Virus record (IMG/VR): IMGVR_UViG_3300019730_000007
Coordinates: 1-35,024 of that record
Direction: 5' to 3' (one strand)
Source: a virus
Length of the DNA: 35,024 nucleotides
The notes under the pieces are model-generated. The model had not been told where the DNA came from and ran no database searches. It saw nothing but the letters and a program-made list of their open reading frames with translations. How positions within the stretch are numbered: the first letter of the stretch is position 1; every line of letters begins with the position of its first letter. The position numbers and the translations under genes were made by a program. This document shows, one piece after another, positions 22,671-32,115 of the stretch.

Positions 22671-23564
22671 TTACATCCTTTCATTTACATAGCCATTTGT
22701 CAATATTGATATTGTTTCTGAGGAAAGTGATCTGATAGCTATTTTGGAATTTGCATCTGCTTGGACTGAAAAACCTGTAATAATATCTGAATCACTATCT
22801 TCATTTGTTGAACTTGGAACTGAATCTGTGAAAGATGTTGATCTGATCCATTTTTTTGCCCCCAAGCCAACCAGAACACCTTTTACAGTTGAGTTTGGCA
22901 TGGCAGATAGAACATATTCTACTCTTGCTGTGGTTGATGATATAGAAACATAGTCTGCCTGTGTTGCTTTCCATTCAACTTCTAATGCCCCACTGGCAGA
23001 TTCAAAAGCAGTAAAATTTTTGATATTTGCAGATCCATCTGTTTGATCCCAATGAACCATTCTATATGCACTCCAACCACTTGGTCTGTTTGCAGCAATT
23101 GGTGAAGTATCCCACCCAGCATCAATGGTTCCATCACTATCTTTTTCAATCAAGAAAAAATAATAATCTGTATCTGCTGAAACACTTCCTGCAAATAAGC
23201 CACCTGCATTGGTTCCTTCTGCCCAAGCAGCATCTATCTGCTTGGTCAATGCTGCAGATAATGTTAATATTTTGGTATTTGTTGAATCCAAACATTTACC
23301 TGCAGATAAAGTTATATCATGGTCAGAGTCAACAGAATTGCTTGGCACAAGACCATTTATGGTATTGTCTGGAAAGGCTGGATTTTCATCAAAATGTTTT
23401 ATCCATTTATAGACAAGATTCTGCCAAAAATTAAAATTTTCAAATGGTGGCTTTTCAGGAACTCCAGCGGGAGCCAACCACCCTTCTTGCTCTCTAGTTG
23501 ATCCTGGATCCACAGAATTTACTTCTGTTACATCCCATAATGGTAGTGCAGTTGGTTTTGACAT
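22671..23564 (-). CDS. Tail fibre / receptor-binding protein
   Basis: A 297-residue protein. The N-terminal segment LPLWDVTEV...GWLAPAGVPEKPPFENFNFWQNLVYKWIKHF is the type seen where fibres dock on small-myovirus baseplates. The rest is Ser/Thr/Asp-rich beta sequence without repeats. It follows the DUF2612 baseplate gene, the usual place for the fibre. AAGGAG precedes the ATG. The receptor cannot be inferred. Confidence 0.6.
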   Translation of the reverse strand: MSKPTALPLWDVTEVNSVDPGSTREQEGWLAPAGVPEKPPFENFNFWQNLVYKWIKHFDENPAFPDNTINGLVPSNSVDSDHDITLSAGKCLDSTNTKILTLSAALTKQIDAAWAEGTNAGGLFAGSVSADTDYYFFLIEKDSDGTIDAGWDTSPIAANRPSGWSAYRMVHWDQTDGSANIKNFTAFESASGALEVEWKATQADYVSISSTTARVEYVLSAMPNSTVKGVLVGLGAKKWIRSTSFTDSVPSSTNEDSDSDIITGFSVQADANSKIAIRSLSSETISILTNGYVNERM

Positions 23565-23576
23565 TTTATCTCCTTA

Positions 23577-24266
23577 TTATATTATTTGTGCAAAATTTCC
23601 ACCAATGGTTGAGTCTGCTATGGTGCTGAATCCTAGTGATTCATCATCCCCATCAAACCCAAATGGAGTAGTTTCAGAATGCATATGATATTCTACATTT
23701 TCAATTCCAATTAAAATAGGGAAATCTTCAACAAGACTTGCTTCAAACTGGTCCAATATTCTTCCAATATCATATGTTGGGTGCAGATTGCCTGCCAATA
23801 CATATCTAACACTAATTCCGCCATATGTGAAAGAAATTAATCTCAAAGTATCATCAACAGTCATGGCTGTCTGGTTTTTGATTATCTTGGCTCTAATCAA
23901 TAGCCTATATAAATTATCACCAATTGGAGTTGTAGATCCAACATCATAAATAGATACAAAATTCCCACCAGCATTTAAGTCTAGTATTGTTCCAAAACCT
24001 AATGCTGTTTGATCATCTAAAAAACCAAACACCCCAGCTTGATCAACTGGTTTTCCTGGTCTTGGCAATCCAACAATTTCACCAATTCCATCAAGTTGTA
24101 GCCCTATTGCAGTATCAAGATATCTTTCATTTAGCAGTTGTAAACCAGATATGTTTAATTCTTGAAATTCAGAAAGAAATGAAGTTATAAAATCCCTAAA
24201 TTTCTCACTTGTTTCAAACTGATATGCAAGCCTTGATAGTCCTTTTATAATAGCATCATCAGACAA
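23577..24266 (-). CDS. DUF2612-family baseplate protein
   Basis: A 229-residue protein. IGLQLDGIGEIVGLPR is the family signature. It links the wedge to the fibre, in the position of P2 gpI. Two similar glycine-rich stretches, one near residue 80 (GFLDDQTALGFGTILD...GGNF) and one at the C-terminus (GFDGDDESLGFSTIAD...GGNF), look like an internal duplication and may bind fibre subunits. The start is TTG 24266, with GGAGG seven bases upstream, overlapping the J-like gene by eight bases. Confidence 0.7.
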   Translation of the reverse strand: MSDDAIIKGLSRLAYQFETSEKFRDFITSFLSEFQELNISGLQLLNERYLDTAIGLQLDGIGEIVGLPRPGKPVDQAGVFGFLDDQTALGFGTILDLNAGGNFVSIYDVGSTTPIGDNLYRLLIRAKIIKNQTAMTVDDTLRLISFTYGGISVRYVLAGNLHPTYDIGRILDQFEASLVEDFPILIGIENVEYHMHSETTPFGFDGDDESLGFSTIADSTIGGNFAQII

Positions 24267-25413
24267 TATTCACCTCCACTCTTGTGGTATCATATCTTGA
24301 TACTTCATCAAGATCTATTATTAAGTTTGCTGTGCCAGTTGGAGAAGCACCCAATCCAATTCTAAGATCAATAGTTAAAATTCCTGGAACAGAATTTATT
24401 GGAGTATAAAATTCAGATAAGATTACATCATCTGATATTTTAAAATTTGCTAAACCATAGGCCACAATTGCATCTTTAATATCTGTTGAGCCACTTCCTG
24501 GAAATTCATCAGTATTAACAGTTATATCAACTTTTAAATAAATATTTACATCATCAGGTCTTGTAAATTTTACATCTTGTTTAAAACCTTGATCATCTGT
24601 TATTTCAACAGTAGTATCTCCATATGATGCTATTCCTTGTGGTGTGTTATCCCATATAGTATTAGCAATTTCATCATTATCCCCACCAAGGATGGAAGAT
24701 AAAAATTGGTGTGGTGGTATTCCATCAACAGTAGCATCTGTTCCATTGCTTATAACAACTGCATCTTCAACTCCATCTATATTGAGAAGCTGACCAAATA
24801 ATGAATCAACTAGATTTTGACCCAGTGCTTGTGTTGACTGTTCTCTCCTGATTCTGAGTTCTGCATCAGTTTCTTCATCTCTACCGATTGTTGCACTACT
24901 TGAATTTGTTATAGCAGACCACCCAAATATAGGAGTTTCAATAACAGTAAGAGTTCCTGTTGAAGCCTCAATTGATCCTGTTTCTTCACTCTGCATATCA
25001 ACTATAATAGATCCACCTGCTGGAATAATCACCTCTGAAAGAGTTATAAAAACATCATTTGTTGATGCTACACTAGCTTTGCTGCCTGCTGGTATGACTG
25101 TTCCTTCTGTGCCTGTTATTATTCCTGCAACTGTGGAATTAGTTGCATCTTGCCTTTCAATCCCATTATACATAACTACATTTGATAGTTGAATTCCTTG
25201 GGCAGTAGATGGATATTGAGAATTGTAAACATTTTCCTGACTTTCCCATTGATCTGATAATGCCTCAGATAGAATGCCTATAAATTGGCCAAAACCACTT
25301 TGTGGAGTTAGGTCAATATTATTCCCAAAAGCAATTTTTAATGCATCTTCAATATCTGTTTTAATATCAATTAATCTTTTCCTTTCAAAACCAGCTGCAC
25401 TTAATCCACTCAT
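24259..25413 (-). CDS. Baseplate J-like wedge protein
   Basis: A 384-residue protein of the Baseplate_J family: QLSNVVMYNGIERQDATNSTVAG near the front, then ...AGSKASVASTNDVFITLSEV, and the RDEETDAELRIRREQ helix typical of P2 gpJ/Mu gp47 relatives. It builds the inner wedge ring with the gp25-like protein, whose gene overlaps it by one codon (25410-25413). GGAGG precedes the ATG. Confidence 0.8.
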   Translation of the reverse strand: MSGLSAAGFERKRLIDIKTDIEDALKIAFGNNIDLTPQSGFGQFIGILSEALSDQWESQENVYNSQYPSTAQGIQLSNVVMYNGIERQDATNSTVAGIITGTEGTVIPAGSKASVASTNDVFITLSEVIIPAGGSIIVDMQSEETGSIEASTGTLTVIETPIFGWSAITNSSSATIGRDEETDAELRIRREQSTQALGQNLVDSLFGQLLNIDGVEDAVVISNGTDATVDGIPPHQFLSSILGGDNDEIANTIWDNTPQGIASYGDTTVEITDDQGFKQDVKFTRPDDVNIYLKVDITVNTDEFPGSGSTDIKDAIVAYGLANFKISDDVILSEFYTPINSVPGILTIDLRIGLGASPTGTANLIIDLDEVSRYDTTRVEVNIV

Positions 25414-25772
25414 ATTGTAACCTCCACAGAATCAGATATGACTCCATTATTGACTGAAAAATCCACTCTCAGTCCTTTATCAGAAGGAGTTGGTGTCAAA
25501 TCCAGGCTCACTATATTTTCAACACCTTCTGTGTCTTTGATCTCTTTTCTGAATAATTCATAAACATCTTCAATACTTGCACCTTGCTCCAGAATGAATT
25601 GAGTATATGGCAAGCCTGCTCTATTATCAAGAAACCATTCAGCAAGTAAAAACTGAAGCCTTATTGTTAGCCTTTGCTTAACAATATCAGGATCTGTAGC
25701 AAAAGCCAAATCAGATCCATCAAGAAAAAGGTCATGATTTTCATCATCAAAAGCTATATCAAATATTGTCAT
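25410..25772 (-). CDS. gp25-like / DUF2634-type baseplate protein
   Basis: A 120-residue protein with IVKQRLTIRLQFLLAEWFLDNRAGLPYTQFIL, the segment characteristic of gp25/gpW wedge proteins that start sheath assembly. It sits between spike and J-like genes, as in other contractile tails. AGGAG precedes the ATG. Confidence 0.75.
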   Translation of the reverse strand: MTIFDIAFDDENHDLFLDGSDLAFATDPDIVKQRLTIRLQFLLAEWFLDNRAGLPYTQFILEQGASIEDVYELFRKEIKDTEGVENIVSLDLTPTPSDKGLRVDFSVNNGVISDSVEVTI

Positions 25773-25780
25773 ATGTTCTC

Positions 25781-26395
25781 CTAAACTGGTGGGCTTGTTA
25801 TGCTTGCACCACCTGGGTCAGTCCAAGTATATGGGTGTCCATGAGCTGCACTATCAGAACCATTGAACACATTTGGTCCAGTTATGATTCCATCAACCAT
25901 ATTTATATCTCCATGAATATCTATTCCACCAGATTTCTTAATTACAATTTTGGTATCTCCATCATTATTTTTTATTTCTAAATTATCAGGATCAAAATCA
26001 GGTATTAAATCTTTTTGGTGATACATCATAGGAATAGCAAAAGCATCACTCAAAGTGTGCTTTCTGATATCAAATGGGTTTTGTATCCCACCTTCTGTTA
26101 ACCAAGTATCAATAGACCTTTCAGCAAAAAGAACCATCACATGATCACCAACTTCAATAGGTATAGTTATTGAAAATGTAGTTGATTTAAAGCATCTATA
26201 TGGCACACCAACTAAAAGTGGTAGATTGACTAATTCTCCAGCAAGTTTCCGCTTGATGGTGGGTTGACATTCTATGAGCTGTGTTGACTCATCAAAATCA
26301 GTTACAACAGCAGGCAAACAAGTGTGTAATTCTTTTAGTGCAGAATCAATTGCAGTTTGCACTACTGTTTCAAGTTGTGTTCTTTTATCAGCCAT
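25781..26395 (-). CDS. Baseplate spike protein (gp138/gpV-like) with HxH tip
   Basis: A 204-residue protein. The N-terminal OB-type domain (LPAVVTDFDESTQLIECQPTIKRKL, then IEVGDHVMVLFAERSIDTWL) matches the gp138 N-terminal family. A short beta-helix part follows (GDTKIVIKKSGGIDIHGDINM). The last 25 residues contain AAHGHPYTWTD; an HxH of this kind binds iron at the tip of P2 and phi92 spikes. It pierces the outer membrane in known relatives, mildly favouring a Gram-negative host. Confidence 0.75.
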   Translation of the reverse strand: MADKRTQLETVVQTAIDSALKELHTCLPAVVTDFDESTQLIECQPTIKRKLAGELVNLPLLVGVPYRCFKSTTFSITIPIEVGDHVMVLFAERSIDTWLTEGGIQNPFDIRKHTLSDAFAIPMMYHQKDLIPDFDPDNLEIKNNDGDTKIVIKKSGGIDIHGDINMVDGIITGPNVFNGSDSAAHGHPYTWTDPGGASITSPPV

Positions 26396-26396
26396 T

Positions 26397-27254
26397 TTAA
26401 AATACCCTTGCTTGTATCTTACTTTCCCAAGTATTATCTCTTGTATCCCCAGTGTGAATTATTTTGTCTATTCTATATACTCCCTCATTACGAACTGGCG
26501 GTATTTTCCTGAAAAACAAATTCCCTATGTTGATTTTTTCACTTATAGATTCTACTTTTATAGTTCTTCCAAGCTTTAATGCTGGCAGCAAAAAATTAGT
26601 GACATTTATACCAATTTCAGTTCTTTCAGGACTGCCAATCATACCATTGGCTTGATTTATTATTAATGGAGGCACATCACTAACAGGTTGCCCAGTAGGG
26701 AATGTTTCAATCACTCCATCATTTATAGAATATTCAAAACCACAATCTTTTGCTATTTTATCAAGCCAATCTTTTACATTTCCTGATAGTTGTAATTCTC
26801 TTAACAATGATCTTTTCCCAGATAGACAATTTTGAATGCCTTCTGTTATTCCTTTTGATATTCCTTGCATCTGCCCAAGCAATTCATTATAAATATCTTC
26901 AGTTGTTGCTCCTGCTGCTATGGTTTTATTAATAGTAGATTGACTCAGGATATTAACTCCATCAGCAGCAAATATTTCAGTTATCCAATCTGTTCCATTT
27001 TTAAGATGAACCACATTAATGATATCACCATCAAACACAAGTGGCACAGACTCATCTTCATATCCTGCAAAAAGTTGAACTCTCAAACTTTCTTCTTCAA
27101 TTTTATTCCTGCTGCTTTCTGATAAATTATATATTTTAATATTGCCAAGATTTGGATAACCAACAAGACTTTTTTCAATATTGAAAACAATCCTTAAATC
27201 AATTATTTCAAAATTGATATTTGGGATCAAAACTTTTGCTGATCTAATTAGCAT
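26397..27254 (-). CDS. Baseplate hub protein (gp27/gpD-like)
   Basis: A 285-residue protein between the plug-like and spike genes. GNIKIYNLSESSRNKIEE and the long stretch around NVKDWLDKIAKDCGFEYSINDGVIETFP are of the type seen in small-myovirus hub proteins. They form the trimeric ring that carries the spike and continues into the tail tube. The family call is by pattern and position. Confidence 0.65.
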   Translation of the reverse strand: MLIRSAKVLIPNINFEIIDLRIVFNIEKSLVGYPNLGNIKIYNLSESSRNKIEEESLRVQLFAGYEDESVPLVFDGDIINVVHLKNGTDWITEIFAADGVNILSQSTINKTIAAGATTEDIYNELLGQMQGISKGITEGIQNCLSGKRSLLRELQLSGNVKDWLDKIAKDCGFEYSINDGVIETFPTGQPVSDVPPLIINQANGMIGSPERTEIGINVTNFLLPALKLGRTIKVESISEKINIGNLFFRKIPPVRNEGVYRIDKIIHTGDTRDNTWESKIQARVF

Positions 27255-27531
27255 CTTTATTAAAAACCTCGATTATAAATTCATTCAGGTTGTTTCTACT
27301 AGGATCTATTTCAGTATCATTTTTCAAATCAAAAGGTATATCAGGATATTGCTCAAGCAGAAAAGCACCAGCAACAATTTTAACTCCATATACTAAAATA
27401 TTTTCATCAGAATCAGATATGTCTAAAGTCCAGAAACCATTTTCATTCCACAATTGCCTAAAAGAATAAACAATATTCAGAATTGATATATTAAATGTCT
27501 CTTCTGGATTATTTGTTAATGATAATATCAT
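27244..27531 (-). CDS. Baseplate plug-like protein (DUF6983 type)
   Basis: A 95-residue protein (SFRQLWNENGFWTLDISDSDENILVYGVKIVAGAFLLEQYPD). The segment LWNENGFWTLDI...VYGVKIVAG is the pattern of the small plug proteins in simple baseplates such as that of cyanophage Pam3. It overlaps both neighbours by a few bases, in the Dit-like/plug/hub order. Confidence 0.6.
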   Translation of the reverse strand: MILSLTNNPEETFNISILNIVYSFRQLWNENGFWTLDISDSDENILVYGVKIVAGAFLLEQYPDIPFDLKNDTEIDPSRNNLNEFIIEVFNKDAN

Positions 27532-28055
27532 GATAGTTGTTTTAACCCTCCGGCAGTTGCTGGAACCATTTTATCAGATATGTTAGAATCATTAAATTGA
27601 TCAGAAGTAACAATTTGTGATCCTACAAAAATTAATTCTTTCAAAGTGGCTGTAAAAAATAATCCATTTGAGGTGTCTTTGTTCTGATTTTCTGTGAGTG
27701 AAAGTATAACAACATTATCATATCTCCTAAGATTCTGCACAAGAGTAAATGGAGTTCTATCCACTTGCAATTCAAGTAATTGATCCCAAATTTCTTTACT
27801 CTTTGAAATATTGTTATTGAACACATTTTGATTTTTTGTTATTTGCCCAATAAAGCTTGTACTTGCATTGCTTACTACTCCTTCAACTATAAAAGTCATG
27901 GGTTCAATTATTATGTGATCATTTACATTTGCACCATTCTCAACTGGATTCTCAGTCAATCTTGCAGTTGCAGTTGCACCTTCTGTAATAATAATATCCA
28001 ATTCAATAGTGGATATGAAGTTGCCTTTTTTAAAAAATAGTTGAGCTATAGACAT
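27528..28055 (-). CDS. Dit-like baseplate protein
   Basis: A 175-residue protein with a beta-rich N-terminal domain (IELDIIITEGATATARLTENPVENGANVNDHII) typical of Dit-like proteins at the tube-baseplate junction. It directly follows the tape measure, as expected, and its end overlaps the plug-like gene start by four bases. Confidence 0.6.
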   Translation of the reverse strand: MSIAQLFFKKGNFISTIELDIIITEGATATARLTENPVENGANVNDHIIIEPMTFIVEGVVSNASTSFIGQITKNQNVFNNNISKSKEIWDQLLELQVDRTPFTLVQNLRRYDNVVILSLTENQNKDTSNGLFFTATLKELIFVGSQIVTSDQFNDSNISDKMVPATAGGLKQLS

Positions 28056-29525
28056 TTAATATTCCACCTGTGATTGAAGGTTGGTTTGAGCTCCGCTGTA
28101 TTCTTCTGACAGGGCATCTTTGACAGTTTGCTTTATTTTATCTGTGTCTCCACCATTGATGGTTATATTCACTGTTGGGCTGCTTGTGCTATTATTAGTG
28201 ATTGAACCTGCTCCTGGTGATCCAAATGATTGTGAACTTATTGCTCTGTTTGAAGGAGTCAATATTGGTGATTTAGCATCAATCTGTATTCCTGGCAATT
28301 TGCCAATCAGTTCTATCCCTTTATTCAGTGGTGCTAGAAAGAAATCTTTTATTGCTTTGCCAAGATCTTTCATCATCATTATAGCTCCTTCAATTGCTTC
28401 ATCACCTTCTGTGAATATTAATATCCACCCATCTCTTATCATCCCAAGCAGATTTAGTAAACCATTCACTGCAGTTTCAATGATTGGGAATTTTTCAGCC
28501 AAAGCACCAATAGCAGAGTCCCCACCTTCAGCAAAAGTGATAATATCTTCAAGAACAAGAAGAATAGCTGCACCAGCAGCTATTGCTAAAATCGGCATTA
28601 GCAAAGCAGAAGCATTCATGGTGAGTAATAATGCAGTAACAGCTATGATAGAATTTTTCCACCCACCCATTGCTGTAACCAAGCTTTTAACAATCCTAAC
28701 AACACGAGAAACAACAAATAATAATTTTTTGGTAGCTCCTATTGCTCTATCTAAAAACAAGCTTATATTCTGCTGAATAATTTGTTTATTTATTTTGTAC
28801 CAATCAACAAATACTTTGATCATTGGAGTTATTTGCTTCATTAATCTGGTACCAATGGCAGATGCAACCCCAGATATTATTTTTCTAAGCCTCAAAAATT
28901 CATCAACAAAATCAGCAGCAGCCTGAGCAGCATTCTGGTCAATCACAAAACCAAGCTCTCTGGCTTCTTGCCTCTGTCTTTTTATTGCTTCTGAACCTTG
29001 CTGAATGGCAATTAACAGATCTCCACTTATGCCAAGTTTTTGGGCAAATTCTAATTTCTCAGCTTGTGATCCCAATTTGGAAATAGCATCAGAAACATCA
29101 AGCAATAAATCATCAGCATCTTTTAATCTTCCATTTGCATCAGTTACAGATATCCCAAGTATACCAAATACCTCGATTCCAGCACCCAAACCTCTGGCAG
29201 CTTCTGAAGATATTCTGGCCAGATTCTCAAGTGATGAACTCATGGAATCAATAGAGCCACCATTCAATTCTGCAACAAAACCAAGCTCTTGAATAGCTTC
29301 AACATCCAAGCCTATCCTTTGAGCAAACTTGCCTAATTCATCATTTGATTCTGCTATAGATTTAGTAAATACAAAAACAGCAGTAGCAGCAGCAGTAGCA
29401 CCAGCAACCATAGCTGTCAGCCCTTTTACTGCCCCTTCAACCAGATCATCAAATTTCTCTAATTTGTCTTCATCAAAGTCAAAAGATAATTGTGTGATAA
29501 GATTTTCAATTATGGTATCAGCCAT
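28056..29525 (-). CDS. Tail tape measure protein
   Basis: A 489-residue, helix-rich protein with hydrophobic segments (AMVAGATAAATAVFVF, and ALLLTMNASALLMPILAIAAGAAILLVL in two blocks) and a polar Ser/Asn-rich end. Length, composition and position after the tail chaperone identify it. At about 1.5 angstrom per residue this predicts a short tail of roughly 70 nm. The ATG overlaps the end of the frameshifted chaperone frame. Confidence 0.8.
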   Translation of the reverse strand: MADTIIENLITQLSFDFDEDKLEKFDDLVEGAVKGLTAMVAGATAAATAVFVFTKSIAESNDELGKFAQRIGLDVEAIQELGFVAELNGGSIDSMSSSLENLARISSEAARGLGAGIEVFGILGISVTDANGRLKDADDLLLDVSDAISKLGSQAEKLEFAQKLGISGDLLIAIQQGSEAIKRQRQEARELGFVIDQNAAQAAADFVDEFLRLRKIISGVASAIGTRLMKQITPMIKVFVDWYKINKQIIQQNISLFLDRAIGATKKLLFVVSRVVRIVKSLVTAMGGWKNSIIAVTALLLTMNASALLMPILAIAAGAAILLVLEDIITFAEGGDSAIGALAEKFPIIETAVNGLLNLLGMIRDGWILIFTEGDEAIEGAIMMMKDLGKAIKDFFLAPLNKGIELIGKLPGIQIDAKSPILTPSNRAISSQSFGSPGAGSITNNSTSSPTVNITINGGDTDKIKQTVKDALSEEYSGAQTNLQSQVEY

Positions 29526-29699
29526 TTTGTTTCCTGCTTAAATATATTTGTTCTTCTTTTAAATCCAAAACTTCATCTAAATAATAAGCATCAGCCAAGC
29601 TATATTTTGTTTTCAATTCATATAGGGTTGCCATATCCCCATTTATTAATCTAGCAATAAATGGTGACACATTTAATTCTCTTTGTTCAACTGCCCCTT
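29518..29699 (-). CDS. Downstream half of tail assembly chaperone, reached by -1 frameshift
   Basis: This frame has no good start but codes VEQRELNVSPFIARL...MATLYELKTKYSLADAYYLDEVLDLKEEQIYLSRKQNG, a typical second half of tail chaperones. The upstream frame reaches A-AAG-GGG (29694-29700 on the minus strand), a canonical X-XXY-YYZ slip site. A -1 slip there leads straight into this frame, giving a fusion protein of about 190 residues. The frame ends eight bases inside the tape measure gene, as usual. Confidence 0.7.
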
Positions 29700-30092
29700 T
29701 TCTGTGGTGGGCAAATCTGACTTTTTTGGCATCCCCAAATTAAAATTTGCCTCCAATATAAAACCCACTACCTTCCACATCTCCATAGGCTTCCCAGCAA
29801 AGTGAGTTGCAAAGTCTAGCACTACTGGATCACCATTCTTTTTGATAAAAACATTTCTCTCAAACAATGATAGTACAAGAGAATTGATGATTTCATCATC
29901 AAAATTTTCCATCAAAGCAGGTATCATTTCACTCACTTTTTCAGCAGTATTTTTTCCATTTTTTCCAACCAGAGAAAAAATACCTGGCCCAATTATCTTA
30001 ATCAACTTTGTTTGAATTTTTAAAGCAGCAACAGCATCAAGCTGTGTCACTAAATAAGTGGTAGTTCCAATTGTTTTTTCTTTCTGTTCCAT
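29673..30092 (-). CDS. Tail assembly chaperone, zero-frame product
   Basis: A 139-residue protein from ATG 30092 with GAGG upstream (GTG 30098 is the alternative). It is helical and carries no catalytic motif. Position between tube and tape measure, and the -1 slip site near its end, match tail chaperones that coat the tape measure during tube assembly. The zero frame ends nine codons after the slip site. Confidence 0.7.
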   Translation of the reverse strand: MEQKEKTIGTTTYLVTQLDAVAALKIQTKLIKIIGPGIFSLVGKNGKNTAEKVSEMIPALMENFDDEIINSLVLSLFERNVFIKKNGDPVVLDFATHFAGKPMEMWKVVGFILEANFNLGMPKKSDLPTTEKGQLNKEN

Positions 30093-30119
30093 AATCACCT
30101 CATTGTCCTCATTTTAATA

Positions 30120-30182
30120 TTGCCACCAAGCAACCCCAATGAGGAAAGGCTGTCCAGTTTAAAACTGTTAGCTGGTGGCAAA
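30120..30182 (-). terminator. Long hairpin between tail tube and chaperone genes
   Basis: TTGCCACCA and TGGTGGCAA (30120-30128 and 30174-30182) form a perfect 9-bp stem around about 45 bases that include the smaller hairpin CAGTTT/AAACTG. It lies just after the tube gene stop. It probably lowers read-through from the abundant tube gene to the chaperone, or protects the tube mRNA. Confidence 0.5.
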
Positions 30183-30185
30183 TTA

Positions 30186-30608
30186 TTAAGCCATCAAAGG
30201 AGTAAGAAAATCACCCCTGAAAACCCATTCCATCATATTGACATTTTGCCCTCTAGTCACAGTTGGAAATTTTTGAATCCAAGCATTATTAATAGTAAAG
30301 ATTTCACCTGTTTCTTTATCATTTATAATCATTGGAAGAGCATTGGCTCCGCTGACTCTGTCTGCATTATAAAGGGCTGTCAATTCTTTGTTGGAGATTG
30401 ATGTCTGGAGAAGCTTCACAGTGACTGTACATCGATTATCATTTGATTGGCTTCTGACTACATCACCTTTAGCACCAGCAAGATCATTCCATTGATCCTC
30501 AGGCACTTCCAGATTTACAACATCATCTCCTTCAGCATATCCCACAAGCTCAAGTATGCCAAAAATAACATTTACATTTGTAAATGAAAAGTTTTTAAAA
30601 TCTGCCAT
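30186..30608 (-). CDS. Tail tube protein (DUF3277 type)
   Basis: A 140-residue protein beginning FSFTNVNVIFGILELVGYAEGDDVVNLEVPEDQW, with NMMEWVFRGDF near the end; this is the pattern of DUF3277 tail tube proteins of small myoviruses. It follows the sheath gene with 11 bases between. AAGGAG precedes the ATG. Many copies stack as hexamers inside the sheath. Confidence 0.75.
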   Translation of the reverse strand: MADFKNFSFTNVNVIFGILELVGYAEGDDVVNLEVPEDQWNDLAGAKGDVVRSQSNDNRCTVTVKLLQTSISNKELTALYNADRVSGANALPMIINDKETGEIFTINNAWIQKFPTVTRGQNVNMMEWVFRGDFLTPLMA

Positions 30609-30619
30609 GTCTTATCTCC

Positions 30620-32104
30620 TTATATGTAAACAGTTCCACGAACAATTACTGTGTTGATCCCACCCTGCAATTCTGCTGTGAAAGTCCCATCTGGCAGCAA
30701 TCTATCATCCCTATCAGTTTGTGAAACTTCTGATCTTTTTGGGAATGATGTCACAACAGTTCCTTCAACCAGGATGCCTTGCTTCACACCATATTGATCA
30801 AGCATACTTTTCAAGCGGTTGTCTATGGTGGTTATGCCTGCATTGGTGAATGGAATGATATCCTTTTCAAGAAGCAGATCCAGCAAACCTTCTTCAGTTC
30901 GTGCTTGAAGAAAATCAATATCTCTGATTATGTCGATGAATTCACCTTCTTTGTCTGGATTTTTTCCACCACCCATTGTGCCAAAATAAGTAAATTCAGC
31001 AGAAAGAGCAGCTGTATAAACATTGGAATTAACATCAAGTGCAGCATCTTTTTGGGATTCTGTTAAATCAACAGTAGGGATATCAGATTCAGCACCCTCA
31101 GCAATTCCTGATAAAGTTTTATAAGCCCAATTGGTTGAGCCAATGTCTTTAGGTAGTTGCTGGCCCATCCAAGACATATCAGGATAAAGAGTTGCATCAT
31201 CATGATAAATTGTAGCTGATCTTTTATAATTTGCATTTTTGAGATAATATGCAAAAGTTGAAGTGCTGCCAAGTACCACAGTATTGGCATCATTTGTTGC
31301 AATTAAAAACATTTTTCTTCTGCTTTCAATTTCATCTGCCATATCTTCTGTGACAGTATCATCTCTGAACACTGCTAAACCACTCATAGCATACCAATCA
31401 TTTTGGATATCTTCAATAGCTGATATAGCAGTTGCAAAAGTTTCAGCAATCTGTCCTTGGGATAGAATAGAGCCACCAGGATTTGATACAGATTTAGCAG
31501 CATCACCATCAAGAAAACCAGTTCCGCTTATATCTGTTCCAGCTGGTGCTGCTACTGTATCTAATACTGTGATAGTGGATGCTGCTCCTGTAGTCCCACT
31601 ATTGATATTAAATCTATTCACAAGATAATAGCAATCACCATTGGCTCCAAGGGCAGTATCAATAATTGTAGCAACATCATCAAGACTGGTAGCAGTTGAA
31701 AAATCAAGGGCAGTAAGCTCAACCAAACCACCATCAATTGTTACTGCAAATTCTCCATCTGTAATAGCTTTCCAGATATCCACATCAGTTTCAGGTGAAT
31801 CACCACACTCCAATAGTGCAGCTATGGGATCATTTACAAATCTGCCAAACTGGATCTCTTCTGGCTGTTCTTCCAAAAATGGATCTTGATAGAAAAAAGC
31901 ATCAGCTGCTTTATATTCTTCAGAGCTTAATCCAAAAAAATCACCAACTGATTCAGGGGTTGTAAACCTTCTCACCCTTCTTGTAGTAGAAAGAAGGTCA
32001 GAAGGAGTGATGACAAGTAAGATACCAAAACCAGCAGCAGATACCCTTGGAGCATCTTTTCTGATCTCAACATCAACAAATCTTTTAATTGGTCTTTGTG
32101 CCAT
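30620..32104 (-). CDS. Tail sheath protein (DUF3383 type)
   Basis: A 494-residue protein with N-terminal ISVDVEI-like strand (RFVDVEIRKDAPRVSAAGFGILLVI), FGRFVNDPIAALLE in the middle and a C-terminal domain (RLKSMLDQYGVKQGILVEGTVVTSFP). DUF3383 members are sheath proteins in small myoviruses. Their C-terminal arms link neighbouring subunits. The gene proves that the tail is contractile. Confidence 0.8.
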   Translation of the reverse strand: MAQRPIKRFVDVEIRKDAPRVSAAGFGILLVITPSDLLSTTRRVRRFTTPESVGDFFGLSSEEYKAADAFFYQDPFLEEQPEEIQFGRFVNDPIAALLECGDSPETDVDIWKAITDGEFAVTIDGGLVELTALDFSTATSLDDVATIIDTALGANGDCYYLVNRFNINSGTTGAASTITVLDTVAAPAGTDISGTGFLDGDAAKSVSNPGGSILSQGQIAETFATAISAIEDIQNDWYAMSGLAVFRDDTVTEDMADEIESRRKMFLIATNDANTVVLGSTSTFAYYLKNANYKRSATIYHDDATLYPDMSWMGQQLPKDIGSTNWAYKTLSGIAEGAESDIPTVDLTESQKDAALDVNSNVYTAALSAEFTYFGTMGGGKNPDKEGEFIDIIRDIDFLQARTEEGLLDLLLEKDIIPFTNAGITTIDNRLKSMLDQYGVKQGILVEGTVVTSFPKRSEVSQTDRDDRLLPDGTFTAELQGGINTVIVRGTVYI

Positions 32105-32115
32105 AATTTACTCCT

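Noticed and set aside
28120-28776. A 218-codon frame antisense to the tape measure gene
   Set aside because: It mirrors codon bias of the real gene and has no ribosome site. The same holds for the antisense frames over the sheath, terminase and fibre genes.
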